This document shows positions 44,413 to 52,353 of a stretch of 52,353 bases of DNA, piece after piece (the first letter of the stretch is position 1; each line of letters begins with the position of its first letter). The stretch is taken from contig NZ_SMBO01000016.1 in assembly GCF_004342985.1 (NCBI RefSeq), forward strand, positions 1-52,353, read 5' to 3'. The translations under genes were made by a program, and so were the position numbers. A model generated the notes under the pieces. It saw only the letters and a program-made list of their open reading frames with translations. It was not told where the DNA came from and did no database searches. Origin of the DNA: Novosphingobium sp. PhB57. Lineage in GTDB: Bacteria > Pseudomonadota > Alphaproteobacteria > Sphingomonadales > Sphingomonadaceae.

Positions 44413-44845
44413 CTCAATCTCTAAGCAGGCGGGGTCGTCAAAACGCTTTCGAGCTCAATAGCTGATCATTGTTAAGATATTGTATGAATTTGATGGTCTT
44501 GGCCATATTGCCGCACTTCCCAGTTGTTCACTCCCTCCTGCGCCTAACGGTTTTCAAGAGCCGGGCATGTCGAGATGTACCATCCGCACGGCAGGCTATG
44601 CATTCGATTGCGCGCATGAGCATGGGCTAGCGATCTCTTGCCGCCAAACAATCAAGTTTCGCTTTGACCGAACGCACACGGCGGCTCGGCTGCCGCCACT
44701 TCTCCCGTTCGCATTCCTCCATGCTTGAGGATCGCAGGGCGGCACGCTCGTCGCAGGGAACAATCAGCCGATCACAGCCTTCACGATTGAACAAGACGCA
44801 GCACGCTGCAGTTCGTGCGCCGTGGCAGAGGAAAGGAATAGGACG
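44413..44845. other. Divergent intergenic region
   Basis: About 430 bases between the SciP-like gene and a small membrane-protein gene. No clear promoter, repeat or RNA recognised. Confidence 0.35.
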
Positions 44846-45034
44846 ATGCCGCAAAGCCAAACAGGACCGGATGAGCCAAGCACCAAGCGGAAGAGCAAAG
44901 CCGGATTGGTCATGGTGGCCGCAGTCGTAACGATGATTGTGGCTATATTCGTGGGGTACAACATTTCCCATGTCGACGAGATGAACAAGGAAAAGACTGG
45001 CGCTCAACAGCGCAAAGGCCTGATTGGAGACTGA
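44846..45034 (+). CDS. Small single-pass membrane protein, 62 aa
   Basis: A hydrophilic N-terminus (PQSQTGPDEPSTKRKSK) precedes one membrane helix (AGLVMVAAVVTMIVAIFVGY) and a short polar tail. Positive charges before the helix predict the N-terminus inside. ATG 44846 is preferred because AAAGGAATAGGA lies just upstream; the frame is open to 44822. No family known. Confidence 0.6.
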   Translation: MPQSQTGPDEPSTKRKSKAGLVMVAAVVTMIVAIFVGYNISHVDEMNKEKTGAQQRKGLIGD

Positions 45035-45081
45035 CCCGTCTGAAGTTACCCTCTTCGTCACCTTATCAGGCCAAGGCTAGG

Positions 45082-46176
45082 CTAGTGATTGGAATCTAAC
45101 GCTTGGTGCCCGCGCCTGACGGCGGCGATGATTTTGTCAGGATCGGCGGTCCAGACGAAGGGTTTTGGGCTTTCATTGTGCTCGGCCAGGAAGCGGTTGA
45201 TGGCGGCCTGAAGGTCGACGAGCGAATGGAAGACGCAGCGTTTGAGCCGGCGATTAGTAAGCTTGGCGAAGAAGCCCTCGACGGCGTTGAGCCAGGAGCA
45301 CGACGTTGGCGTAAAGTGAAAGGTGAAGCGCGGGTGCCGCTCGAGCCACTCGCGGACCTTGGGATGCTTATGGGCAGCGTAGTTGTCGAGGATTACATGG
45401 ATCGCCTTGCCGGCGGGGACGCGCGCTTCGATCAGATTGAGAAAGCGGATGAATTCCTGGTGGCGATGCCGCTGCATGTTGCGACCGATCACGGTCCCGT
45501 CGAGCACATTGAGCGCCGCAAAGAGCGTGGTGGTGCCATTGCGTTTGTAATCATGGGTCATGGTGCCGGCTCGTCCCTTCTTGAGCGGCAGGCCGGGCTG
45601 AGATCTGTCGAGGGCCTGGATCTGGCTCTTCTCATCGAACGACAAGACGATCGCGTGGGCGGGCGGCGCTACATAAAGGCCGACGACGTCGCGGAGCTTG
45701 TCGATGAACTCAGGATCATTGGAAAGCTTGAACTGCCGAACGCGGTGGGGTTGGAGGCCATGGCCGCGCCAGATCCGGTGAACCGAACTGGCGCTGATGC
45801 CCGCTTCGCGGGCCATCAGTGAGGCCGTCCAGTGGGTCGTTTCACCGGGCGGCTCCTCATGCGTGCGGGTGACTACCCATGCGACAACCTCTGGGGTCAG
45901 AGCAGGGATGCGCGACGGGCGGGTCTTGTCGCGCAGCAGGCCTTCCACCCCTTCCTGCATGAACCGCTCTTGCCAGCGCCACACGCATGTCTTCGACGTG
46001 CCTGTCCGGCGCATAATCTCGCTGGTGCCGAGCCCGTTGGCGCTCAGAAGCACGATCTCGGCGCGCCAGGCGTGCTTCTGAGGGGTGTTGCGATCCTTCC
46101 AGATCCGTTCGAGACGCTCTCGGTCCGCGGAACCCAGGTCGATGACTATACCGCTGCGCATCCCCCTGACTCGCAC
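45082..46176 (-). CDS. IS630-family transposase
   Basis: 364 aa with an N-terminal double helix-turn-helix (TSEIMRRTGTSKTCVWRWQERF) and a complete DDE catalytic set: D181 in LSFDEKSQI, D264 in VILDNYAAHKHP and E300 in SWLNAVEGFFAKL. The protein looks active. Start GTG 46176 or ATG 46161. The TAG stop (45082-45084) is made from the flanking target TA plus one outside base, so termination depends on where the element lands. Confidence 0.93.
   Translation of the reverse strand: MRVRGMRSGIVIDLGSADRERLERIWKDRNTPQKHAWRAEIVLLSANGLGTSEIMRRTGTSKTCVWRWQERFMQEGVEGLLRDKTRPSRIPALTPEVVAWVVTRTHEEPPGETTHWTASLMAREAGISASSVHRIWRGHGLQPHRVRQFKLSNDPEFIDKLRDVVGLYVAPPAHAIVLSFDEKSQIQALDRSQPGLPLKKGRAGTMTHDYKRNGTTTLFAALNVLDGTVIGRNMQRHRHQEFIRFLNLIEARVPAGKAIHVILDNYAAHKHPKVREWLERHPRFTFHFTPTSCSWLNAVEGFFAKLTNRRLKRCVFHSLVDLQAAINRFLAEHNESPKPFVWTADPDKIIAAVRRGHQALDSNH
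45083..45084. repeat. TA target duplication, left copy of IS630 element
   Basis: TA immediately before the left end of the IS630-type element; matched by TA at 46200-46201, as IS630/Tc1 elements always duplicate TA. Confidence 0.7.
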
Positions 46177-46199
46177 GGCCGAAGCCTAATGGGAATCCC
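45085..46199 (-). mobile_element. IS630-family insertion sequence, about 1115 bp
   Basis: One intact DDE transposase fills the element. The ends read GTGATTGGAATCTAAC (left) and, on the opposite strand at the right, GGGATTCCCATTAGGC: imperfect inverted repeats, both next to TA. Size is normal for the family. The transposase stop codon lies across the left boundary. Confidence 0.8.
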
Positions 46200-46201
46200 T
46201 A

Positions 46202-46942
46202 ATCGGACTCAAGTGTCAGGCGGCAACCACTAGGAGGCGGATTGTCTCTCGATACCCGCGCCGCCCGGCTCCGTTGGCCGAGCGTAATTCCTTGAACGAT
46301 ACGCAGTGGTGACTGCCATCGAACAAGCCCGCAAAACACGCGCCGATGTTTGGTTCATCCTCCTTGTACGATGAACTTCCCTCAGCCGTTACGTCTTAAT
46401 CGTGTGCTAGATCTAAGGCGGCGGCATCTTGCCTTTTTCGCATATCGCCCTTCGCCAGAGTTTGCCAAATTCTCTCGCAGGACCCTGAAGGCATCACCCC
46501 CAGCAAAGCAAGCGGTGGCATCCTTTTGGTAAAGCGAAGACCTGCCGCGCAAATCACAGCACCCTGCACGCATCTGCACACAATCTTCCCGCGGTTCATG
46601 GTTTGGATGGCCGTAGCGGCAAAAGCTCAAGCTGATTTCGCAATACGCGATGCCCAATCGCCCATCATTCATCCTGCCCCAACGCGTCAAACGGATGCTT
46701 TTGATTTCGCTCGCCCCCCGAACCCAAGTGTCACATGAATGCCACATAGATTTTATGATCGCTTTGACGCTGGAACTCTCCGGCCAGCAAATCACTTTTG
46801 AACGCGAAATGGACAGAGCTTCAGACAAGCGCCCAAATTCGATATGTAAATAAATCTTGATGAAACGGGCGATATCGGCGCTGAAGATTATACCATTGTA
46901 GTATTATTTTTTGTAGACATTTCTTTTACAGGACAAAACCAA
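46202..46942. other. Intergenic, AT-rich towards the outer-membrane gene
   Basis: About 740 bases. The final 80 bases before 46943 are AT-rich (TAGTATTATTTTTTGTAG) and probably contain the promoter of the beta-barrel gene. No other gene is supported. Confidence 0.4.
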
Positions 46943-47518
46943 ATGATTAATAAAGCCATATTTGCTGTAGCGCTTGTTGCAGGCATGCCGGCGATTGCAC
47001 ACGCTCAGGACACCACTACGTCGTCTGAAACCGCGACTGCCCCAGATGGAACTCCGGCTTTCGGTATTGAACCGTATATCGGTGTGATGGGCGGTTACGA
47101 TAGCTACGATCGCCGAAGCGAATTCGGCTCCCCGCGTGGGGGCAAAATGAACGGCGGACTGGTTCAGGGTGTTGCAGGTATCAACGTGCCCTTGGGTCCC
47201 GTCTTCGTGGGCGCTGAAGGTAACGTTGCGAAGGGCTTCAACGACATTGACTGGGAGTACGGCGTGAAGGGCCGCCTCGGCGCCCGTGCGGGCGACAGCG
47301 GCATGGTCTACGCGTCGGCCGGATACGAATGGGTCAATGGCCGCAGGGCCTATGCAGATCACAGCGACTGGATTTACGGCGTAGGTGTGGAAGTTGGCCC
47401 CAAGGACATCGGCTTGGGCGGCGTCACTGGAAACAGCGGTGTGCGCCTTCGCCTTGAGGTAGACACCTACGACTTCGACAGCATTCGCCCTATGGCCGGC
47501 GTGATCATGCATTTCTAA
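46943..47518 (+). CDS. Outer-membrane beta-barrel protein, 191 aa
   Basis: A signal peptide (INKAIFAVALVAGMPAIAHA, cut after AHA) is followed by alternating amphipathic beta strands such as PYIGVMGGYDSY, VFVGAEGNVAKG and MVYASAGYEWVNG. It ends in phenylalanine (VIMHF), the signal for outer-membrane insertion by BamA. About eight strands fit an OmpA-like/opacity-type barrel. AGGA lies 8 bases before the ATG. It is likely a structural or adhesion porin; no pore or ligand can be inferred. Confidence 0.82.
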   Translation: MINKAIFAVALVAGMPAIAHAQDTTTSSETATAPDGTPAFGIEPYIGVMGGYDSYDRRSEFGSPRGGKMNGGLVQGVAGINVPLGPVFVGAEGNVAKGFNDIDWEYGVKGRLGARAGDSGMVYASAGYEWVNGRRAYADHSDWIYGVGVEVGPKDIGLGGVTGNSGVRLRLEVDTYDFDSIRPMAGVIMHF

Positions 47519-48174
47519 ATTGAATTGAACGTTTGATCGGGTTTCTCGGTCTTTCGAAATGCCGCCCTGTTTCCGCGAAGAAGGTCTCTTCTCAGCGTGG
47601 AGCAGGGCTTGGCATTTTAAACCTGCGGCCGCAGCATCGCTGTCCACGCACAATGTGGTGTGGACTGAAATGCCCTATCGCGGTCAGCGGCTCCTTTATT
47701 CTTCCAGTCCACCATCGGCTTCGCTGCTTCCGCAGCAAAGATTAATGCATGCGCCCTCATCGCAAATAGTAGCGTCCGGCCCTGAAAGACAGCTCGCGCA
47801 GTTATCTCCACGGCATCCGCGAAAATCCGGCGATCTTTGGGGTAGGTTTGCCTCCTTCGTATCTTGGACTTGTGCCGCACCGCAGTGGAGACCCTGCTCC
47901 GCAACGGGAACGTTCGTCTACCCCTGCCCGCTCGGGATCATGATCCTGATTATCGTTTTCGTCAGTTGGATCTCCCCTGGCCTCAGATACAAGGTGACCC
48001 CTTCGATAGGATGCCTGCTCCTCTGTTTTTTGGTTAGCTGATACCTGAGAGAACGGCGCCATGGTGCAATAGTCGCACATGCCCCTAACTCTATAGTTCA
48101 GTTATAGATGTAAGACACCGCCCGGTACTCCCCCGTCAGCTTGCCAGGTCTCAGGCTCTACAATTGGAGCCCGT
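47519..48174. other. Mostly non-coding stretch
   Basis: About 655 bases after the beta-barrel gene. A minus-strand frame at 47802-48080 encodes a polar 86-92 aa peptide (QVSANQKTEEQASYRRGH, DENDNQDHDPERAG) that could be another disordered stress protein, but its start lacks a clear ribosome-binding site, so it is not annotated as a gene. Confidence 0.35.
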
Positions 48175-48399
48175 TCATTTTTTTAGAGGCTGGGGACAGA
48201 ACAGCCGATTGCAAGCGCGGTCCCGACGTACATAGTCGATTTTCGACATGAGGCGACCCATCTCGCATTCACAAGGGCTCGATTGTGTCCACTCTCCTGG
48301 AGGGTCGCGGGGGCAGCTTCCGATCACTACACGGCATCCGCAGGTAAGCAGGATCACCTGAGTTCCCGGATCCCGCGGCATAATGGCAGTCAGCGGCAT
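48175..48399 (-). CDS. Possible small Cys-rich protein, 74 aa
   Basis: The frame reads QVILLTCGCRVVIGSCP, SPCECEMGRLMSKIDYVRRD and holds seven cysteines in CxC and spaced patterns that could bind zinc. It begins 22 bases after the 53-aa membrane protein gene on the same strand, under the same stress-type promoter. No ribosome-binding site is obvious. Family unknown. Confidence 0.42.
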   Translation of the reverse strand: MPLTAIMPRDPGTQVILLTCGCRVVIGSCPRDPPGEWTQSSPCECEMGRLMSKIDYVRRDRACNRLFCPQPLKK

Positions 48400-48421
48400 G
48401 GATCAAGCGACAGCGCGTGCT

Positions 48422-48583
48422 CTAAAAGAAAAGGAGGCCCGCTCCGATAATCGCGAAACCCACAAGTCCGCCGATAATTCGGATCCATCTATAGAAAAAA
48501 CCGTCCGATAATATGCTGGCGATGACCAGCAAAAAGCCGCTTATAAGCAGGGTGACAAGCGGCTGAGACGTTGCTGGGTCCAT
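48422..48583 (-). CDS. Small membrane protein, two TM helices, 53 aa
   Basis: The product has two hydrophobic helices (PLVTLLISGFLLVIASIL and IIGGLVGFAIIGAGLLFF) joined by the polar turn SDGFFYRWIR, a hairpin in the inner membrane. An exact EcfG promoter lies about 50 bases upstream (48634-48659). A Shine-Dalgarno site is not evident. Similar tiny membrane proteins are frequent in the general stress regulon; function unknown. Confidence 0.58.
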   Translation of the reverse strand: MDPATSQPLVTLLISGFLLVIASILSDGFFYRWIRIIGGLVGFAIIGAGLLFF

Positions 48584-48633
48584 TACGCAGAAACTGCAAG
48601 AATACCCGGGCCCAGCAATAACTTATGTTATAG

Positions 48634-48659
48634 AACGGCGGTCTGGCCTGCCAAGTTCC
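48634..48659 (-). promoter_or_regulatory. Exact EcfG-type promoter (GGAAC-N17-CGTT)
   Basis: GGAAC (48655-48659) and CGTT (48634-48637) on the minus strand with a 17-base spacer. Transcription would start near 48626 and run into the 53-aa and 74-aa genes. Confidence 0.55.
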
Positions 48660-49530
48660 TATCGCCGCGATTGCTAATGATCGGCCATAGACCAGCGGAA
48701 GCAAAGCGATAGGCCTGATCCGCCACATTTGTCTGCCGTAAGGGAACTGACAAATCCGGGTAACAAGCGGCGCACCCCACAGATCATTGTCCGAAGCGAG
48801 ACGCCCGGATCTGTAACTCCCTCTCGGGCTTTGTCTCGCAATGCGATCTCACGCGGGCCCCACGGGTGTAAGTTCTCGACCCGGTTAAACGGGGTCAGGT
48901 TACCACCGATCCATCACATGGCCGGACCTGCTCCATGGTCATGGAAACCGGCAGACCAGGAAGCGCTTCGAGATTTGTTCCGGCCCCAGGCCCGTCTATA
49001 ACGCGGTAGGTGAATGCAGGTTCCCTATGCGGCATTACCATTTGAATTTGCGCCAGGCCCCAGGATAGATCGAATATCGGTGCTTTCATCGGTGCTTGGT
49101 GTCCATATGGCATGAGGATGAGGTCCCGCGGAAACTGCCGCAGACCGTGGGAATACGCATGACGGGGTCGCAAGTTTCGCAGAAAAAGCCGAAGGCAGGG
49201 ATTTGGACCGGTCCAGCCCTTCAGTCGAAGGTTCTGGCCACTGGGCGATGTTAAAGTTCGCGCTTACCACCCGTCCGCGATCGACGCGTTTGCCTCCGAA
49301 AAGACAGTCTTTTATGATAAGCACTCTCGCTTGCCATCATTTTACCCTATGCGCGTCAAGGCGTTCGATTTGGCGCGGTGAATGCACCGCGGCTCGGAAA
49401 TGCAAGGTGACTTGAGAAAGAAGGATTACCAGGTGCTGGGATGCTGTGTCTCTCTCAGGGTCATGTATCAGATGATACCATTTACCGGCTTGTGGATGAG
49501 TGGCTTGCTGGGGCGCTTAGGTCGCAATGG
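48660..49530. other. Gene-poor stretch
   Basis: About 870 bases. A minus-strand frame (48895-49173) contains AFTYRVIDGPGAGTNLEAL, which looks protein-like but has no good start and may be the end of a decayed gene. Another exact GGAAC-N16-CGTT match sits inside it on the minus strand at 49000-49024, with no gene after it. Confidence 0.4.
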
Positions 49531-50451
49531 CTATGAAGGCCGAAGCAAAGGGCGGGTGCATGCCAGATCGTTGCGCATGGCCGTCGCCGCGACGCCGGCC
49601 TCCCCCATCGCATGACTGATTTGATCCAGCCCCTTTGCAACATCTCCAGCAGCATAAAGACCAGGTATAGTCGTTCGCTGATGAGGATCCACGATGATGC
49701 AACCTTCCGGACTCGTTTTCGCGCCCAGAAGAACAGCGAGCTCGGATCTGATGACGGAGCCAAGCGCCGGGTAGACAGCATCAAAAGCGAAATGACCTTC
49801 GGGTATAGAAACGGCAAGCTGCTGATTTCTTATGCCGAATGCCAAGCACGGCCCTTCATGAAGAGCGATATTGGCATTCTCCAGCGTTTTACGCTGCTCT
49901 GCGGTCAGATCATGCGCGCCCTCTAAGGAGATCAGGCTGACATCGCTAGAGTACATCCGGAGGAAAACTGCTTCCTTCACGCCGCGTTCCCCCGTACCGA
50001 TCACGGCTATTCTCCGGTCTGTAACTTCATAACCATCGCATATGGGACAATAACGAAGCAGTCCTAGAGCCAGAGCCTCGTCGTGAAGCTTCTTGGGCAT
50101 ATTGGGGCAGTTATTTACCACGCCTGTTGCCAAGAGAACAGATCGTGCGCTCCAACGGTTATCGCTGCTCCGTGCGACAAAGAGATCCTTCTCTCGGCGC
50201 AAATCCTCGACAATGCCTTTGACGAAGTGAGTCCCGAATTCACTCGCCTGCGCCTGCATTCGTTCAAGCAAATCTGAGCCGGCGATCCCACCAGGAAAGC
50301 CTGCATGATTTCGTGTGCGCGGGATCAGTGCAGCACGGCTGTCATTGCCGTGGACAACTTCAACCGTGAGGTGAAACCGGGCAAGATAGATAGCCGCGGT
50401 AAGTCCCGCAGGGCCCGCTCCAATCACGAGGCAATCAAGAGGTGCTGTCAT
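49531..50451 (-). CDS. Thioredoxin-reductase-like flavoprotein
   Basis: 306 aa, the length of low-molecular-weight thioredoxin reductases. FAD binds at CLVIGAGPAGLTAAIYLARF (about 7-26), NADPH at RRIAVIGTGERGVKEA (about 148-163), and the redox pair is C135/C138 in RYCPICDGYE, where classical enzymes have CATC or CAVC. The C-terminal FAD motif is IPGLYAAGDVAKGLDQI. The ATG at 50451 is chosen as it lies right before the FAD motif; the frame is open to 50574. No thioredoxin gene is near. It may reduce a thioredoxin-like or other partner. Confidence 0.86.
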   Translation of the reverse strand: MTAPLDCLVIGAGPAGLTAAIYLARFHLTVEVVHGNDSRAALIPRTRNHAGFPGGIAGSDLLERMQAQASEFGTHFVKGIVEDLRREKDLFVARSSDNRWSARSVLLATGVVNNCPNMPKKLHDEALALGLLRYCPICDGYEVTDRRIAVIGTGERGVKEAVFLRMYSSDVSLISLEGAHDLTAEQRKTLENANIALHEGPCLAFGIRNQQLAVSIPEGHFAFDAVYPALGSVIRSELAVLLGAKTSPEGCIIVDPHQRTTIPGLYAAGDVAKGLDQISHAMGEAGVAATAMRNDLACTRPLLRPS

Positions 50452-50869
50452 GTTAAGCACAAGACGATCGGTACCATCCGGTTCCAATTTGCGACGGAGA
50501 GAAGGTCTCGAGTGGACGCTAACATGTCCGTCTTTCCCGAGTTGATTATCTCGAACGTATCCGCAATGCCCCAAAGAGCCTTTGCGTCATAACCCTGATA
50601 TCGTGAAAGGGGTTATGAGATCAGATCGGGAGACATATGCCCCCGTCGGCCGGTCTGGTCTCACAACCAGTCCTGGTCATGCGCCCGGACCTTCGCGCTT
50701 TTGGCACTATATAAAGCCTTTGCTCAAGCACACGATCTGGTAGCCATCTCAGGGGTATCCTGCCACCGTTCTTCATCGCTGGCCCGTCAATTTCAACAAG
50801 AGGATCTTTTGACCGATTGATGAATTGTAACGCGTGAACACGCCCCCTTAAATTACACGGAGACAGAAT
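50452..50869. other. Divergent intergenic region
   Basis: About 420 bases between the reductase gene and the GlsB-like gene. Promoters are expected but not identified. Confidence 0.35.
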
Positions 50870-51136
50870 ATGGGTTGGATCGTCGCGCTTATCGTCGGCG
50901 GCATCGCTGGCTGGTTGGCCAGTTTGGTGATGAACCGAGATGCATCTATGGGCATTTTCCTCAACATCGTAGTCGGCTGCATCGGTTCCGTTATCGGCAA
51001 TGCCCTTTCCGGACCCTTATTTGGTATCCGTGGCAGCGTTCAGGAATTTTCCGTCACTGGCCTGATCATTGCTTTTGTCGGTGCTGTCGTACTGCTGGCG
51101 ATCGTCAATTTCTTTCAGCGTAGTCGCCTGCGTTAA
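50870..51136 (+). CDS. GlsB/YeaQ/YmgE-family stress membrane protein
   Basis: 88 aa with three membrane helices: IVALIVGGIAGWLASLVM, GIFLNIVVGCIGSVIGNAL and GLIIAFVGAVVLLAIVNFF. The glycine-rich GGIAGWLAS and NIVVGCIGSVIG motifs define the transglycosylase-associated family, small inner-membrane proteins induced by stress; mechanism unknown. ACGGAGA lies before the ATG. It is followed by a hairpin (about 51153-51183). Confidence 0.92.
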   Translation: MGWIVALIVGGIAGWLASLVMNRDASMGIFLNIVVGCIGSVIGNALSGPLFGIRGSVQEFSVTGLIIAFVGAVVLLAIVNFFQRSRLR

Positions 51137-51152
51137 CCAGCAGCCAGTGAGC

Positions 51153-51183
51153 GCACTTCGGCAGGGTATCCTCGCCGAAGTGC
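51153..51183 (+). terminator. Hairpin after the GlsB-like gene
   Basis: GCACTTCGGC and GCCGAAGTGC form a 10-bp perfect stem with an 11-base loop 16 bases after the stop codon. No T-run follows, so efficiency is uncertain. Confidence 0.6.
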
Positions 51184-51382
51184 TCCGGCCGCCGTCAGTA
51201 ACGCATTCGCAATCTGGCTGGCAATGTGCTACGCAATATGGGCGCCCCGAACAGCGCTCGTTGCTTGTGACCGCAAACATAAACACAACCAGGTTAGGCA
51301 GAAAATACTCCTAGCCTTGCAATTAGTGAGATATCCGAGGCCGACTTATATTTACCTAAGCCATTCCGGTTAAGGCATTACA

Positions 51383-52108
51383 ATGGAATACCTTTCAGCC
51401 GTTGAATTGTTCGTTCGGCGCCTTACCTCACGGTCGAAATTGGAGAGGCCCTCCATCTCCGCTCTTCTGGACCTCGACGGCCGCTTGGTGCCTGTCCAGC
51501 GAGGCGAGGACCTAATTCTACCCGGGCACCCAGTCTCATATTCAACTCTAGTAGTTCGCGGCGTTCTGGGTCGCTTCGATCAGATGCTGGACGGCAAACG
51601 TCAGATAACCGCCCTTCACATTCCCGGCGACATGGCTGATCTTCATTCGCTGCCCATACCAACCCCGTCATGGGGTATCCAATCACTTGTACCGTCTACA
51701 ACTCTCCAGATTCCTCACGAGCGATTGCGCCGCGTGCTTGACTCACATCCGGACGTTGCCATCGCCTTCTGGCGCGACACCGTGGTCGACGCCTCCATAC
51801 TCGCGAAGTGGACAGCTTACATTGGACGAGCTGATGCGACGACGCGCATAGCGCACCTTTTTTGCGAACTGGGCGTTCGCATGGCTTTTCAAGGGATGGC
51901 CGCCAAAGACGATTTCCCCCTCGCATTCACCCAGGCGCAGATCGCCGATGCCGTCGGTTTGACCACTGTGCATGTCAATCGGACGATGGCAGTGCTTCGA
52001 GCAGCCTGCGGCCTTTCCATCGAAAAGGGGCGTGTCATGGTCAGGGACTGGAATGTAATGGCGTCTTACGCGAATTTCGACGACAGCTATCTTCTCATGA
52101 GCCGGTAG
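51383..52108 (+). CDS. Crp/Fnr-family transcription regulator
   Basis: 241 aa: an N-terminal cyclic-nucleotide-binding-type beta barrel (about 30-125, with LILPGHPVSYSTLVVRGVLGRF) and a C-terminal winged helix (LAFTQAQIADAVGLTTVHVNRTMAVLR). The four Fnr cysteines for an iron-sulfur cluster and the cAMP-contact RxS motif are not seen, so the signal is unknown. It resembles the divergent Crp/Fnr paralogues common in sphingomonads. It appears to be a single gene without a clear target nearby. Confidence 0.9.
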   Translation: MEYLSAVELFVRRLTSRSKLERPSISALLDLDGRLVPVQRGEDLILPGHPVSYSTLVVRGVLGRFDQMLDGKRQITALHIPGDMADLHSLPIPTPSWGIQSLVPSTTLQIPHERLRRVLDSHPDVAIAFWRDTVVDASILAKWTAYIGRADATTRIAHLFCELGVRMAFQGMAAKDDFPLAFTQAQIADAVGLTTVHVNRTMAVLRAACGLSIEKGRVMVRDWNVMASYANFDDSYLLMSR

Positions 52109-52353
52109 CGGCTCATCGAGTAGCCACCGTTCAGCGACGTCAGAGCCGGACCGACTAAAGCCACCGCTTTTATTCCCTGCCCAAAGCCGCGATGTTACTC
52201 TGCCCGCGTGCTATGCGTGGCTGGATTCGAAAAGATGCTTGCGGATTCCGGGGTCATCCCGGCCACCATTCCGAGCAATTCCCGGCCACCTGGGAGGGAG
52301 TGAGAAGCCCGATCGTTGGGTCCATCTTATCGGCGCAGCAGCCGGAGGATGGA

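Noticed and set aside
45103..45822. Plus-strand frame of 239 codons
   Set aside because: Antisense shadow of the IS630 transposase, which has its full DDE triad on the other strand.
47802..48080. Minus-strand polar peptide of about 90 residues
   Set aside because: Composition is compatible with a disordered stress protein, but start signals are poor and no promoter motif was found.
49000..49024. Fourth exact GGAAC-N16-CGTT match (minus strand)
   Set aside because: No plausible gene follows it; about one such match is expected by chance in the window.
1..52353. CRISPR arrays, tRNA or rRNA genes
   Set aside because: No regularly spaced repeats and no tRNA- or rRNA-like sequence were seen on reading either strand.

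Overview
The window looks like chromosomal DNA of an alphaproteobacterium, most likely a sphingomonad (Sphingomonadaceae/Erythrobacteraceae type). The reasons are high GC, a LOV-HTH regulator very like Erythrobacter EL222, a SciP/DUF1153 protein, a DUF6771-type small protein, several exact matches to the alphaproteobacterial general-stress sigma factor (EcfG) promoter GGAAC-N16/17-CGTT, and many small stress proteins. This assignment is inference; no rRNA or tRNA gene is visible.

Layout. 1-590: broken end of an IS256-family element. 798-1213: two small hypothetical genes and a terminator. 1638-15452: one minus-strand operon of 13 tightly overlapping genes that together degrade xanthine and urate. 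XdhABC makes urate; an HpyO-like flavoprotein is the best candidate for urate oxidation; UraH and UraD lead to allantoin; PuuE opens allantoin; AllC gives ureidoglycine; PucG gives oxalurate plus glycine; HpxX/Y/Z and HpxW take oxalurate through oxamate to oxalate and ammonia. Many genes in the operon start with TTG or GTG that overlaps the previous stop. 16161-26978: housekeeping and envelope genes (type II NADH dehydrogenase, response-regulator/histidine-kinase protein, HtpG, DUF2252 protein, AsmA-like protein, GT39-type membrane glycosyltransferase).

26979-31250 is gene-poor and holds small stress genes (a disordered hydrophilic protein behind an exact EcfG promoter, CsbD), probable small RNAs, a YegP-domain protein in an AT-rich patch, and a decayed D12-class DNA adenine methyltransferase. 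31547-36435 is an isoprenoid/light block: a second, exported UraH; phytoene desaturase CrtI; a divergent single-ORF fusion of IspH with a prenyl diphosphate synthase; and an EL222-like blue-light regulator.

36436-52353 is an accessory stretch of small membrane and stress proteins with pseudogenes (frameshifted receiver domain), two insertion sequences whose ends and target duplications can be read (IS66-type 40845-43717 with an 8-bp duplication; IS630-type 45085-46199 with a TA duplication), a SciP-like protein, an outer-membrane beta-barrel protein, a thioredoxin-reductase-like enzyme, GlsB and a Crp/Fnr regulator. The most unusual item is the IspH-prenyl synthase fusion beside crtI and a LOV regulator. 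The best-supported pathway is the complete urate-to-oxalate operon without any classical uricase.
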